Shown here: in pieces, positions 21,168-31,514 of the stretch
Layout: every line of letters starts with the position of its first letter
Position numbering within the stretch: position 1 is the stretch's first letter
NCBI GenBank assembly: GCA_030272585.1
Contig: BSYQ01000016.1
Span: forward strand, 620,001-684,000
Reading direction: 5' to 3'
Length of the DNA stretch: 64,000 bases
From: Bryopsis sp. KO-2023
Taxonomy: Eukaryota > Chlorophyta > Ulvophyceae > Bryopsidales > Bryopsidaceae
Program-made: the position numbers and the translations under genes
The notes under the pieces: generated by a model
The model's input: only the letters and a program-made list of their open reading frames with translations
What the model was told of the DNA's origin: nothing
Database searches by the model: none

Positions 21168-24100
21168 TTAATTCTCAGCACCCCCTCTTCTGGGTGGGAC
21201 CGGAATCGCATTCACGTCAGACAGACATCGGGGCCTTAAACCTCTGGTTCTCTGCACATCATTGTTCGTGGCGGGTGTTTGACGCGGACCTTGAATTCTC
21301 CGTTGCACTTGAACTGATCCTTCCCCATGAATCTGGGCACTCAACTTAGCATCTTTCGCTTGGATGCAGTCCTTCAAGGCACCCGCCAGCACCCTACGGT
21401 CGAAAAAGGAAAGCAATTCAATCTAAAAATAGATCCAAGTAGTTGCTGGCCATTTCGAGGAGACATTTATTGCCCATTTTTGTTTTAAAATTCCTTGAAA
21501 ACAAAGGGGAGTGCAAAAAAGGGAAGAAACTTTTTCGGAACCATGGCTGGAGGTGGGATTTTGGAGTTTCTGTGAAGCATAGGAAAACTCAGTAGAAAGA
21601 GTGAAACGGGGGGGAATTGGGTACCTTTTGAACAGATTGGCTGGGCCTCCCTTGTCTTTAGAATCAGGGTCCGATCTGAGCATTCCACAAACTTTACCTC
21701 CACCCTGAAAGGATTGCAAAAAAAAATTGTTAAGAAAAAAAACAAAAAAAACGTCACATCGAAACCACATATTCGACGGCATGCAAAGCAGTGCCTCTTT
21801 TATAAAAAAAAAGTCCAAAAAAGACAAAAGAAGACTGTTGGCGGCTGAACATGCCAGAAAAAAGGAAATTCCAAAACAAAAACAGAGACTTGGATTCTCT
21901 GCAATCGGAAGGAACAATAACTGAATGCCCACCGAGTCTGACAAAAAAGCACCAAATCATATCATGTTTTACACCCCCGAAACCCTCTTTTCTCCCTCTA
22001 CCTCTGTGGAGCTTTCGGCCTTCTCGCTCAATCTGCTGTATTGCACTCTTGGCTCATCCCTTTTGGATTCGAAGCCCTGGTGGTGGCCGGAGGAGGAAGG
22101 CCTTGCGTCGCTTGTGTGGTGAATGACACCGCTGCTTGGCCCCAAATTCCTTTGCTTGAATTCATGGGAGCCAGGGCCCAACCTCACTGGTCGATCCGTG
22201 CCGCTGCCTTGCTCCAGATGAGCATGGGGTGCATTTCTGAAAAAAAGGGAAAAAATAAAATAAAAATCGAAATCCATCTTTTTTTGCATCCACTTGATAC
22301 GTTCAATCCATTTCCAACTCAAACAGAAGATGCTTAAATTTTTTTCGTATTTGTCGCTTGTTGAAAGGGAAGGGTAAAAAGGATATGTACATATATTCTT
22401 TACTATTACAGGATTTTTTTTTCCATTTTCCATGTTTCTCACCGCTGCTTTGGTGGTGCCATCCTTGAACTTTCTTCCTCATTCCAACGCGACGATCTGA
22501 AATCGCTGGGGCCCTCTCTGAAACGGCTGCCCTGAGGATATTTTCCACGAACTCCCGTCTTTCCACCCTGAAACACGAATAAATCAGCAAAAAAAAATTC
22601 AGACAAATCAGTCGAACAAATCAGTTGTCTATCTCTCCCTTTCCCTCTTTTCAAAGAACACCATTTTTTCCCAATCGGAAAACCACCCAAGAAGGGAGTG
22701 TGATGGTAGATCCCAGAGAAGGAAGCGGCCCTGTGCAAACACATCCCGGCAAAACGAATCCTTGAGGCTTCCGGTGGCCAAAACCATCACCCCACTCTTT
22801 AACCACAAACAAAGAATCAAACTTACATGATTCCACTGTGGACCATGATTCCTAGCGTCTTCCCGATTAAAATCCCTGTTTGGTCGGCTGCCGTACGCTC
22901 TCCCTCGGCCCCTGCCAGACCCATAACTCCTCGGATGACTCATCCCTCTCTGACTGCCACCATGCCGGCCACCCTCTCTGCCCATAAAGCTATCCCTGTC
23001 ACTCGGCAGATGCATTCTGCCATCCAGCGGCCGTCCCAATGAAGAGTGGCCACTCTGCATTTTGACGCCCTGCGATTCAACCTGAATCGGCCTGTCCAGA
23101 GCGCTTCCCCCTCTCTCCACGATATCAGCGGGTCCATCCCAAGCACCAGAGTCCAGCTGCAAGCATCGCACAAGACATTTTTTTCAACCCTTCTCAGTGT
23201 TGTGGGAAATTTAATTTTGTGACGAAACCGACAGATCGAAGCCTTTCCACTTCGCAAGATTCACTGTTGTCGATGCACTATATGGAAATGAATGCTGCTT
23301 GGCTTTTGCCGTTTTTTTCTTAATTATTTTCAATTGGAACACCGGAGCACAATGCATAGAGGAATAGCTCTAAAACCCATCTTTCTCTTTCTGTTTGTGA
23401 GTGGAAAAAAATACAATGGAGTTCCTGGTTTTCTAAATCCAATGGAGAAGTTTTGATCAGCTTTGATCTTTTTTTGAAGTTTTTTTAGGGTTTTTTTTTT
23501 AGGGAGCGGGGGGGGGAGGAACACAGAGGATTGAACGATATGCCCAATCGTAGTGTGGTTTGACCATCCAGGAGCCCCCCTTCTCTCTTTTCCGCCTCCA
23601 CTTTAGGTTTCATGATTTTGTGTGTACCTCACATGGGGACCCACTTCCGCTTGGACCATCCCAAGTAGTGAGGTAAGGACTCCCTTCCACAGGTGCTGCC
23701 ACTGGCTGATCTTTTTTCCCCAACCTGACTTCTATTATGCTGGAGTCGCTCTCCATCAACTCTCTGGCGGAGTATTTCTGCATTTTATTCACGCCCCTTC
23801 GATCCACCCCATCCCCCGACTTCACATCCTCCCATGTGGTCAAGTATGGGCTCCTCTCCGAAGGTTGGGCGTACGATGCTTTCCCCTTCTTGTCCGGCCC
23901 CATTTTCTTCGGAGCGAAAGAGGATTTCACGACGCTCCGCTTGAACGGGTAGTGGCTGCTGTCCATTTCCCTCACGATTTCGTTCGGACTCCTTCCGTCC
24001 GCTTCCCCATGGAACCACTGCTCCCTGACAGCAGCTGCCCGGGCCTCCGAATCGTTGGAAGACTCCCAGGTGGTCAGAAACGGACTCTTGCTGCTAGCCT

Positions 24101-26397
24101 TGGGTACCACCTTTCCAGAGCCGCCGCTCTTATGCATGATCGTTGATTCGAGGTCTTCCCGCAGCCCATCCCTGGAGCTGTCCGCACTCCACCTCTCAAA
24201 AGCCTCCACAACTTCGACATTCATTTTGTTTCCACTGTAGCTCCCTCCAGACATGTGGCTTCCTGACCTCATGTGTTGGCTGTGGGCTGACCTATTCCCG
24301 GTCGATCGACTTCCGAGGGACCTGTCGCTGGGGGCTGTCAAGTACCGTTCAGCCACCATTCCATCGTTGAACCATTTGGAATCACCTTGAGGCTCTTCGA
24401 GTATTCTGCCTCCATTCACACGGTGATCATCCCAACTAACAGAATTCCTCCTCGACCGATTTGATGCATCCAGGGGGTGCCTGATCCCAGGCTCAGCCCA
24501 TAGTGAATCCTGTTCCAGTGCATTGGCTGTGCTCCTGCCAACCGGAAAATCATCCGGGGTTTGACCACATATGCTGGAAGCCCTCCCTTTTCTGACAGGC
24601 TGCTCACAGCTCGAATCGTTGACCTTCTCTGTTTCACGATATCTGTTCCGCTCCCAGCCGACGTCAGCACGAACAGCATTCCCAGAGCCACCACCTCCCC
24701 AGCCCGTTTCATGCACCCCACCCAACTTTTTATCTCCGATCCATGGCTTGTGTGGGGACCACGTGCTCCTGGAAGGGCTGCTGAACTCAGGGTCTGACAC
24801 AGCCCAGCTGGGGGTAAACTTGAAGCTGTCGGACGACATCTCAGGGCGATGCAGGTCAGGTGGAGAAACGACTTGAGCATCCCGGGAGTCTTGTTGTGAA
24901 TACTGGTAATTCTCCTGGTAAGAATAGGGGTGCCTGTCCTGGTGAGGGTGCTGGTGGCTGTTTTGCTGGGGATAGTGCCCACGTAAAGGAAACCGGGGTC
25001 CGGGAACCGGACCGGCGCCGCCTTGACTGGACTCTTCAGCAAAGCTCCCACCTTGCATCGGTTGGTGAGTTTGACCATGGTGGGATCGATGCTCCATGCC
25101 CCATGAGGGACCCGGTCCCTGGGCATTAAGGCTCCGAGACTGGTTGCTGCCCCGATCTTGACCATAGAAGCGGCCCTTCCCAGGGTGGTGATGCTGATGC
25201 TGATGGCGTTGGGGGTGGGGCTGGCTCGATTGGCGGGAGAGGCCCTCCTGGGCGGGAAAGGCCAGGGAACGAGGATGCCCCCGGTGGACCCCCCCGTAAG
25301 GTGACTGGGACCCCTTCCCTCGTCCTTGGCTCTCCTTTTAGGAAAGAAAAAAGAAATTATTGCAAAAATTCTCGAATTTGCTGGCAATTTGTGGCTGTTC
25401 TTTTCGACATCCTTTAGGTGACACAGGATTTTTGTTAGAATACTCTTAGTCATAAACCACAGTGATTTTGGTGGTAGGCCAACTTTTATTCCCAGCCATA
25501 AAACAAAAAAAGAAATGTCAGGAGGTTTTCACACTTTTTATTGTGGTCAAAAATAAGTGTGAAAACACTTATTAACTGTTTTAACTGAGGGTTTAAGAAA
25601 AAAACAAAAAGTGTGGGAGTCTCACTCCTTCTGGGGTTTTGCATTGCACAGTCGATTCACCTTGACACCCTCGCGCCTCTCCTGGACCCGACGGGCCCTC
25701 CACTCCCTGACAACAGCCAACCCCACAAAAGTCAGCCCATCACTCGGTGCTCGTCGAAACACCCAAAGAAGACAAAACCCGTAGTACTAAAATTCCAATT
25801 TCATTACCGACCGCAAGAAACATCGGAAACATCCATTCAAACACCGTTCACGACCACGGGAAAAATGGGAAAATAATGGGAAACTCACCCGAAAGGCATC
25901 GCATTTCTAGCGAGCTCCTGGCGCGCCAACTTCTCGGCCTCGAGCTCCTCCCGGCGAGTTTTCTCCAGAAACTCCGACCGAACTTGCCATGGGGGTTTCG
26001 GCAGTCCGACTGGAGCATCCTTCGCGTTCACCATCGCCCCCTTGAACGGCCGAAAGTAGTCGTCGACCGGAATCGAGGGGAGGAGACCCACAGGCCCATC
26101 AACAGGCCGGCCCATCCACCCCACGCTCAACCCCATAGGGTCCGCGAGCACCCTGGGGACCACGAATAAGTCGAGCTCGACTTCGTCCGTTCCCCGGCCC
26201 AGTAAAATCACCTGGACGTACCCCATCCGCATTGCGACTGAATGTACGTCCGAGGCTCCTTTTTTCGCCCTCCTCCTCGGCGCTTTCCTCGATTCTGCCT
26301 TGGTCCCCAGAAGCCCAGGGGGGAGACCCGCCACCCCCACCCGAGCTCGCACACCGCCATCCTCCACTCTCAGCTCGACGGTAACTTTTTCCTCCAT
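21168..26397 (-). CDS. Large disordered RG/His/Gln-rich protein with SP[FY]LTTW repeats
   Basis: Eight minus-strand exons fit in phase: 26397-25889, 25706-25661, 25334-23628, 23156-22827, 22567-22443, 22236-22002, 21704-21625 and 21393-21168, totalling 1085 aa. Residues 1 to about 130 form a beta-rich globular-looking region (VQVILLGRGTDEVELDLFVV) that I do not recognise. A charged helix follows (EKTRREELEAEKLARQELAR). The remainder is low complexity: His/Gln-rich (about 225-300), Ser/Gly/Asp-rich, and RG-rich in exons 4-5 (GSGRGRGRAYGSRPNRD). The motif S-P-[FY]-L-T-T-W-[ED] occurs three times, near residues 602, 680 and 737. RG-rich disorder suggests RNA binding or a condensate scaffold, but no RRM, KH or helicase domain is visible and the function is unknown. 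Confidence 0.75.
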
Positions 26398-28146
26398 GTC
26401 CGCAAGAGCAGGCGTTCCACACCGTCAAAAACACCCCACGCCAAGAATTTGGGCAAACAACAGTGTTACGAGAAGATGCGATAAGAGATTCTGGACGTCG
26501 ATGGTCTCGACGCTTGTGTGGGGAGCGTACTGTCCGTGAAATTCTCAAAATCTCACTTTTGATGTCTTGCATCATCACACCACTGAAACGTTATGGTCGT
26601 TGCGTCGTGGTACAACAAATAACATAACATGACTACACCCACCACGTGGGGACTGGGTATGGAAGAGAGCCCAAAACAGCCAACTTTATTTGCTGCACAG
26701 CACTCCCTCCCCATACCACCACTGAAAGAATGATGTGTCAAGTTGGCTGATCAGCAGTGCACTGAATTGGTTGGATTGGGTGACTCGGTTAGGTGCCGTC
26801 CAGTCAGGTTCTGTCAGGTTAGCTTACTTAAGGAGGGCAGACCATGCACCCGATGTTCCAATCTATCAAGGCATTCTTCTGCACACTCTGAGTTCCTCTA
26901 TCTCATACCCGGTCGGGGGTTGATAACCAAATAATGAATGTCCTACTGCCACATAAAAACGAAAGGGAAGAATATGTGCAAACCAAGACCACCCAACCTT
27001 GGTTTTCCCAGATAGATTTTTCTCAACTCACCAAAGCCCCTTTCCCCCCTTTTTGCCACCTTCTGCATGTTATGTTTAAGGAAACGAATGGCTGTTGGTT
27101 CTCGCAGAAAAAGGTTTTCTTCTGGCTTAGATATTTGTGTGGAATCCCATTCAACAATTTGAATGTTGGAGTAGCGGACTCAGGCTGAAGGAAATACTTT
27201 TGTTTGTCTGGATCTGTCTGGATTTTTATAGCTTCAAGAAATAGCAGAAAGTGACATGTACATGGATTGCACTAATATTTCGGGGTTGTCTAGTTCTTGT
27301 CATATTTTAGGCAAAAAAAATGGACGAAAATTCGTCGCTGTTTAATTAAACTATCGTTCTTTAGCAACAGAAATGTTACTTAAGTAACAATTGCAATTGC
27401 AAGTAGCAATTGCTGTACCAACATTTCTACAGCAATGTTCCCCTTCAGAAATTTAGCAGCAGAATGTAAAACTATTCCAGTCCAAAATCCCCCAAATATT
27501 CGTGTATAACTTGAACCTACCTCAATGAGGTGATTGTGTTGTGAAGGTTGGCAGCTTGGGGTCACATATGTACGACAATAACCAAGAATCATGATTCTTA
27601 TTGCAATAAAGCAAAAAGAGGTCATCACCCCCCATGATGCCGGAAAAATGCAAATTTGGCATGTGGCCACAGGCCAAATTTGTAACCATGGTTACGGTAG
27701 CCACCATGTGAAGAATCCCACTCCAAAAGCTTTCTAAATTCCAAGAGAAAATAAATTAAAAGAAAAAGAAAACCAAAAGTAAGTTGATAACACAAAAGCA
27801 GAGTAGAAGAAAAAAAAGCAGACAATCCATCAATCGATAGTTACACTCTTGCCTGAGGAGTCTTTCTTGTCCAAACAAAAGCAAGCCAAAGAATCGTTCT
27901 TTGGCACACATGATGTGTGCATGTGTACAATCAATCGAAGAAGATGCTGGGTCGGTGTCGTGGCAGATTCGGAGGTTGAGGTCTCAAGCTTTCCTCGAGT
28001 GGTGTTCAGACTACGCAAGCGCCATCACTTCGTATGATGGGAGCGAGAGGGGGGGCGGGGGGTGCTGCGACGAGGTGGTTTGGGGTTCAAATAGGGGGTG
28101 TTTGTTTTGGAATTCGTGAACCCACCTGGGAAGCTCGCTATCAACG
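26398..28146. other. Intergenic; no supported gene
   Basis: Several short frames on both strands (for example 27380-27670 minus and 27849-28037 plus) lack family resemblance and splice context. The first few hundred bases should include the promoter of the SP[FY]LTTW gene. The part near 28030-28146 may be the promoter of the signal-peptide exon at 28147. Confidence 0.35.
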
Positions 28147-28399
28147 ATGGGGTCGAACACGATGATGTTGCTGCTGGCCACTTTCGCCGCCTTGGCCGTG
28201 TGCCACTCGGTGGACTCTGCTGGTATGCACCTCCTCTCTGACTCACAAATCTGAGGCCTGCAAATATGCATGGGTGATACGAGCCGACGAGCGATCCCAG
28301 CAATTGCAAAAAAACTCTATGTGTTGCATGCAGAGACCTCCCCGGCGCCTGGTCTTGGCACTCAAGTTTCGTCGATCGGTGCAGGAAGGTCCATGCTCG
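28147..28399 (+). CDS. Signal-peptide exon (and probable second exon) of a Cys-rich peptide gene
   Basis: Exon 1 (28147-28222) encodes MGSNTMMLLLATFAALAVCH and SVDSA, a textbook secretory signal, and ends in phase 1 at a GTATGC donor. A second exon (28334-28399, acceptor CATGCAG|, donor GTGAGT) is 66 nt, phase 1 to 1, and reads ETSPAPGLGTQVSSIGAG. The next phase-1 acceptor of matching character on this strand is at 47312, heading the Cys-rich exons. I infer one gene interrupted by an intron of about 18.9 kb that now holds two retrotransposons. The alternative is a separate, truncated paralogue whose other exons were lost when the elements arrived. The second exon is less certain than the first because its acceptor lacks a pyrimidine tract. 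Confidence 0.45.
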
Positions 28400-28428
28400 G
28401 TGAGTTATGCACAAGACGAATGGAGTGG

Positions 28429-28808
28429 CCAACGACGCCGTCGTTGGAAGTCTCTAAGGATCGGTCTTGTCAAACCGTCAGCGATAACTGCTCGGCGTGT
28501 GAGTTTTCTCACATGCCGAGCACAATAGCGTCGGTGGAGCGTCGTTGTGTTTATCATCACACACACTGCGCAGTTTGTGTGACGAAAAACACAACGACGC
28601 TCCGCCGACGCTGCTAACAATCGCCTGCAACATTTGCAATGAAACAACTTCACTCTTCAACGTCAATGGCAAAACACGCTACACCTCTCTAGAGAGATCT
28701 GTGATCCAACCTGCGACTTTTCGTTGGGAGAGTAGGGGCAGGGAGACGAGATGGAAGGTTTTGACGTCAAAACCTTCGTCGTGGGCAAACAACGTCGACG
28801 TTGTTTGC
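28429..28808. repeat. Array of near-perfect palindromes
   Basis: Within 380 bp lie at least six inverted repeats. These are: 28429-28447 (9-bp arms, CCAACGACG); 28489-28522 (15-bp arms, one mismatch, TTTT loop); 28527-28612 (43-bp arms, about four mismatches, outer 26 bp with one mismatch); a CTCTCTAGAGAG near 28683; 28754-28777 (perfect 24 bp, GAAGGTTTTGAC and its complement); and 28785-28808 (perfect 24 bp, GCAAACAACGTC and its complement). They sit in the proposed intron just before the retrotransposon. A related tract is at 46870-47170. Confidence 0.85.
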
Positions 28809-28863
28809 ACCTCTTTCAATAACGGAAGCTTTTCATTTGCGGCGAGGATATCCCCTTTATAAC

Positions 28864-29098
28864 TGTTTATAACCTCTCCTGCACGACCTTGTCGCCAAAA
28901 GAAGCCCCTTGGACAGCCCCTTGAAGTCCTTTAACCCTCCAACCCCATGGGTCCCATCAACCACGTGGAGGAACCTAGCAAGCTAGGCGGACACCCTGTC
29001 CAGTCACATCACCCATCAGGGGGATGTGACATCGACCACCCACTACGCCACCCACGTGGCTAGTGGAGGCGGCACACTCAGGCAAGGAGGGCATAACA
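28864..29098 (-). repeat. 3' LTR of element B
   Basis: 235 bp, matching 43979-44213. The polypurine tract lies just inside it at about 29099-29112. The outside flank contains a second TTTATAAC word two bases before the LTR start, a small local duplication of an LTR-edge sequence. Confidence 0.9.
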
Positions 29099-29487
29099 GT
29101 CCTCCCCCTCCGATGAGTCTCCACCTGGTGACTCGTGCCTCTGGAGCATATGCTGCTATTGCAACATACCATGATAACCTGGAGCAGTTATCCTCGTGTG
29201 GTCAATAGAGCAGATGGGTTCACAAGATACTCTTGTACCTTAGCTATCGGTTACCCCTTTAGCTATGCGGACCACTCACATCTCTCTACAATGGATAATC
29301 AGTTGACTATTGTCCCACTGATTCTACCAACATCCAACACACCCATTCTTGGTGGCGAACCAAGACACCATATCAATTCCTCCCGAATTGATATCCACAC
29401 TCTCGCACCTGCACATCCGCCTATGCAGTAAGAAGATGTGATACCCAACACTTCTTCTTTTTCAACTTCTTCTTCCTGTTTCGGAAG

Positions 29488-29960
29488 TGTAGTGAATCCG
29501 CCTGCAGACCGCTATTGTGGGCTGCTGGCTGTGAACTGCAAGCCTAGAACGGCTTGGAGGGAAAGAATAGACGACTTGGAAGCGAGACAAAGGGAGTTCA
29601 ATCCCAAAGTAAGGTTACAAGAACGTTCAAACCCCAAGAACTTATAGAATACCCTAGCAGCCTTGATCCTAACTGATCATAGGCTGTAACATCAGTCTGC
29701 ATCAATGCTGCAAGGCATCAAACCTTGCAGTCCTTTCAATCAGAGCCCAGCTCAGCCCCACGGCCATTCCTGTGGTGCTGAGCGACCTTCTAGAACATTC
29801 CAGCTGCCAGCTCAGTAGTCCACGTACTACTTCACTGCCAGCACACCCTGACTGACTGTACGCTGCCTCAGGGCAGCCAGCCTCCTACTTAAAGTACTGC
29901 AGGACTGTCAGCAAGCCTGCTGACGTACTGCAGGGCTGTCAGAAACCCTGATTCGCTACA
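29488..29960 (-). repeat. 3' LTR of element A
   Basis: 473 bp, matching 37424-37896. Its ends form a short inverted repeat, TGTAGTGAATC at one edge and GATTCGCTACA at the other. GGAAG, the target duplication, lies just outside. Confidence 0.95.
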
Positions 29961-30671
29961 TTCCTCCCCATCTGAACTGCAGTAGCCCCTTACTGCACTT
30001 TGACTGAAATAAATCAACCTTTTAGGGAAATTCCATAGCTCAATAAAGATCTGAAAACTCATCATCAAATCAAACCCTACTCCCTTGTAGGTCTAATAAA
30101 ACATCAACAACCAAAGAACCCTGCTGCAAACTTGAACTGTTTTCTGCAGCTTCTCACTTCCTTGGCATGCAAAACATAACTAAGAAACAGTGTTATTCTC
30201 AAGGTCTCAACCCTTGCAAATATATAAAACCCATAATCAGTAGGAACAAGTCAAATGACTGATTAACAGTTTCCCAAAATAAACACTGCTTTTCAGCCCA
30301 CAAAGTTCTAGTAATCAGTAAAAATGTCCCTTCTCAAAGGATACTATTATGCTGCAGCAATAAACCACATTCTGTTGCAGCTATCAAAAATTTATCTAGT
30401 TGGCAGGTTTATTAAGAATCTGAAAAATACTCTGCCTGTCCCATAAGCACTTAAGAAAAGGAACAAAATGATATTACTTCCTCAGAAAAATTCTTCTTTT
30501 CCAAATTCCACCAAGTCAAGAAACATAACAAGTTTCATTCAATCAGCCTAATATGTTCTGCCTGAACTGGCAGCTCCCACTGCAAATCATATTTCAATAA
30601 AAACCAAACATTCCTTCAAATGACCTGCAGCAAACTGCACTAGTCACCTGCACCCTGTGAGATCACCTCAT

Positions 30672-31457
30672 CTAGACTCCTCTTTTTTGCTGACCCAGAT
30701 TTCTTAGAAGGTATAAATCACGGTTTGTCTGATTTCTTCCTGCAGTGCTCTTAGGCAACTCCAATCCTGCAATCCGAAGTGTTGTCATGACTCTTGCTGG
30801 AGGGACTGTCAAGCCTGGATGTCTCCTTATCATCCTGCACAATCCACATTCTCCAAACTGAGCAGGTCCTGGACTTGCTACCTTCAGAGAAACCGGACAG
30901 TTCGCCTGCATTCTTCCCTCGGCATCGAGCTGAATAGTGGTATTATAAGCATACCACATCCTCATCCAACAAACAGATTTGCAGCAGACCCTGTGCTGCC
31001 CACAAGGGAATGTGTACACTGGTCTGTTGCAGGTCTTGAAACACAGAGTGCATCCCATGCTTGACTCTGTCAGCCCTTCCACAGGGTTTAGCTGCACTTC
31101 TGGCAGTAGCAGTGTCTGATTTGGAAGTATTCTGTCAACAGAATTGCTGTACCACCCTGCTTCTTCTTCCTTAACATCAGCCACCTTTTCCTTTCCTGCA
31201 ACTGACTTTCCTTCACACTCCATTACTCTTCCTGAGATCTCATCCGCATCTGCATCTCTGAGCTGAGTCCCTTGCACCACTTCTGGTATATTCGCTGCCC
31301 ACTCGCGCCAACGATAATTTTCAGCACGGGCGACTTGCAACTCAGTTCTTGCTTTCCGAAGCTGTGCGGACAGATTTGCTGCTGATGCTGCCCTGGAGCT
31401 CAACAACTTGAAAGCTTGTTCCACCTGATCCTCGGTCTCTTGAGCGTGGTCTACCAT
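30672..31457 (-). CDS. Element A extra 3' ORF with coiled coil and RING-like cysteines
   Basis: A 261-codon frame lies between pol and the 3' LTR, in the same orientation. Residues 1-60 look like a coiled coil (QVEQAFKLLSSRAASAANLS, LRKARTELQVARAENY). Residues 136-207 carry a RING-like pattern: C136-x2-C139, C143, C152-x2-H155-x2-C158, C163, C187 and C204-x2-C207. RING domains recruit ubiquitin E2 enzymes; a captured host RING gene is one explanation. Such an ORF is not part of the standard gag-pol layout. It could also be a zinc-binding accessory protein without ligase activity. Confidence 0.6.
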   Translation of the reverse strand: MVDHAQETEDQVEQAFKLLSSRAASAANLSAQLRKARTELQVARAENYRWREWAANIPEVVQGTQLRDADADEISGRVMECEGKSVAGKEKVADVKEEEAGWYSNSVDRILPNQTLLLPEVQLNPVEGLTESSMGCTLCFKTCNRPVYTFPCGQHRVCCKSVCWMRMWYAYNTTIQLDAEGRMQANCPVSLKVASPGPAQFGECGLCRMIRRHPGLTVPPARVMTTLRIAGLELPKSTAGRNQTNRDLYLLRNLGQQKRGV

Positions 31458-31514
31458 TCCTGCTCACGCGAACGATAAAGAGAAAATAACACTCTCCCTT
31501 TTCTTCTTCAGTTT

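Noticed and set aside
24416-25453. 345-codon minus frame overlapping the LTTW gene exon
   Set aside because: Different frame from the phase-consistent exon 3; Ala/Pro/Arg-rich shadow of a GC-rich coding region.
29488-29647. Protein-coding frame repeated at 29438-29647 and 37302-37583
   Set aside because: Both lie in the LTRs of element A; the identity is due to LTR duplication.
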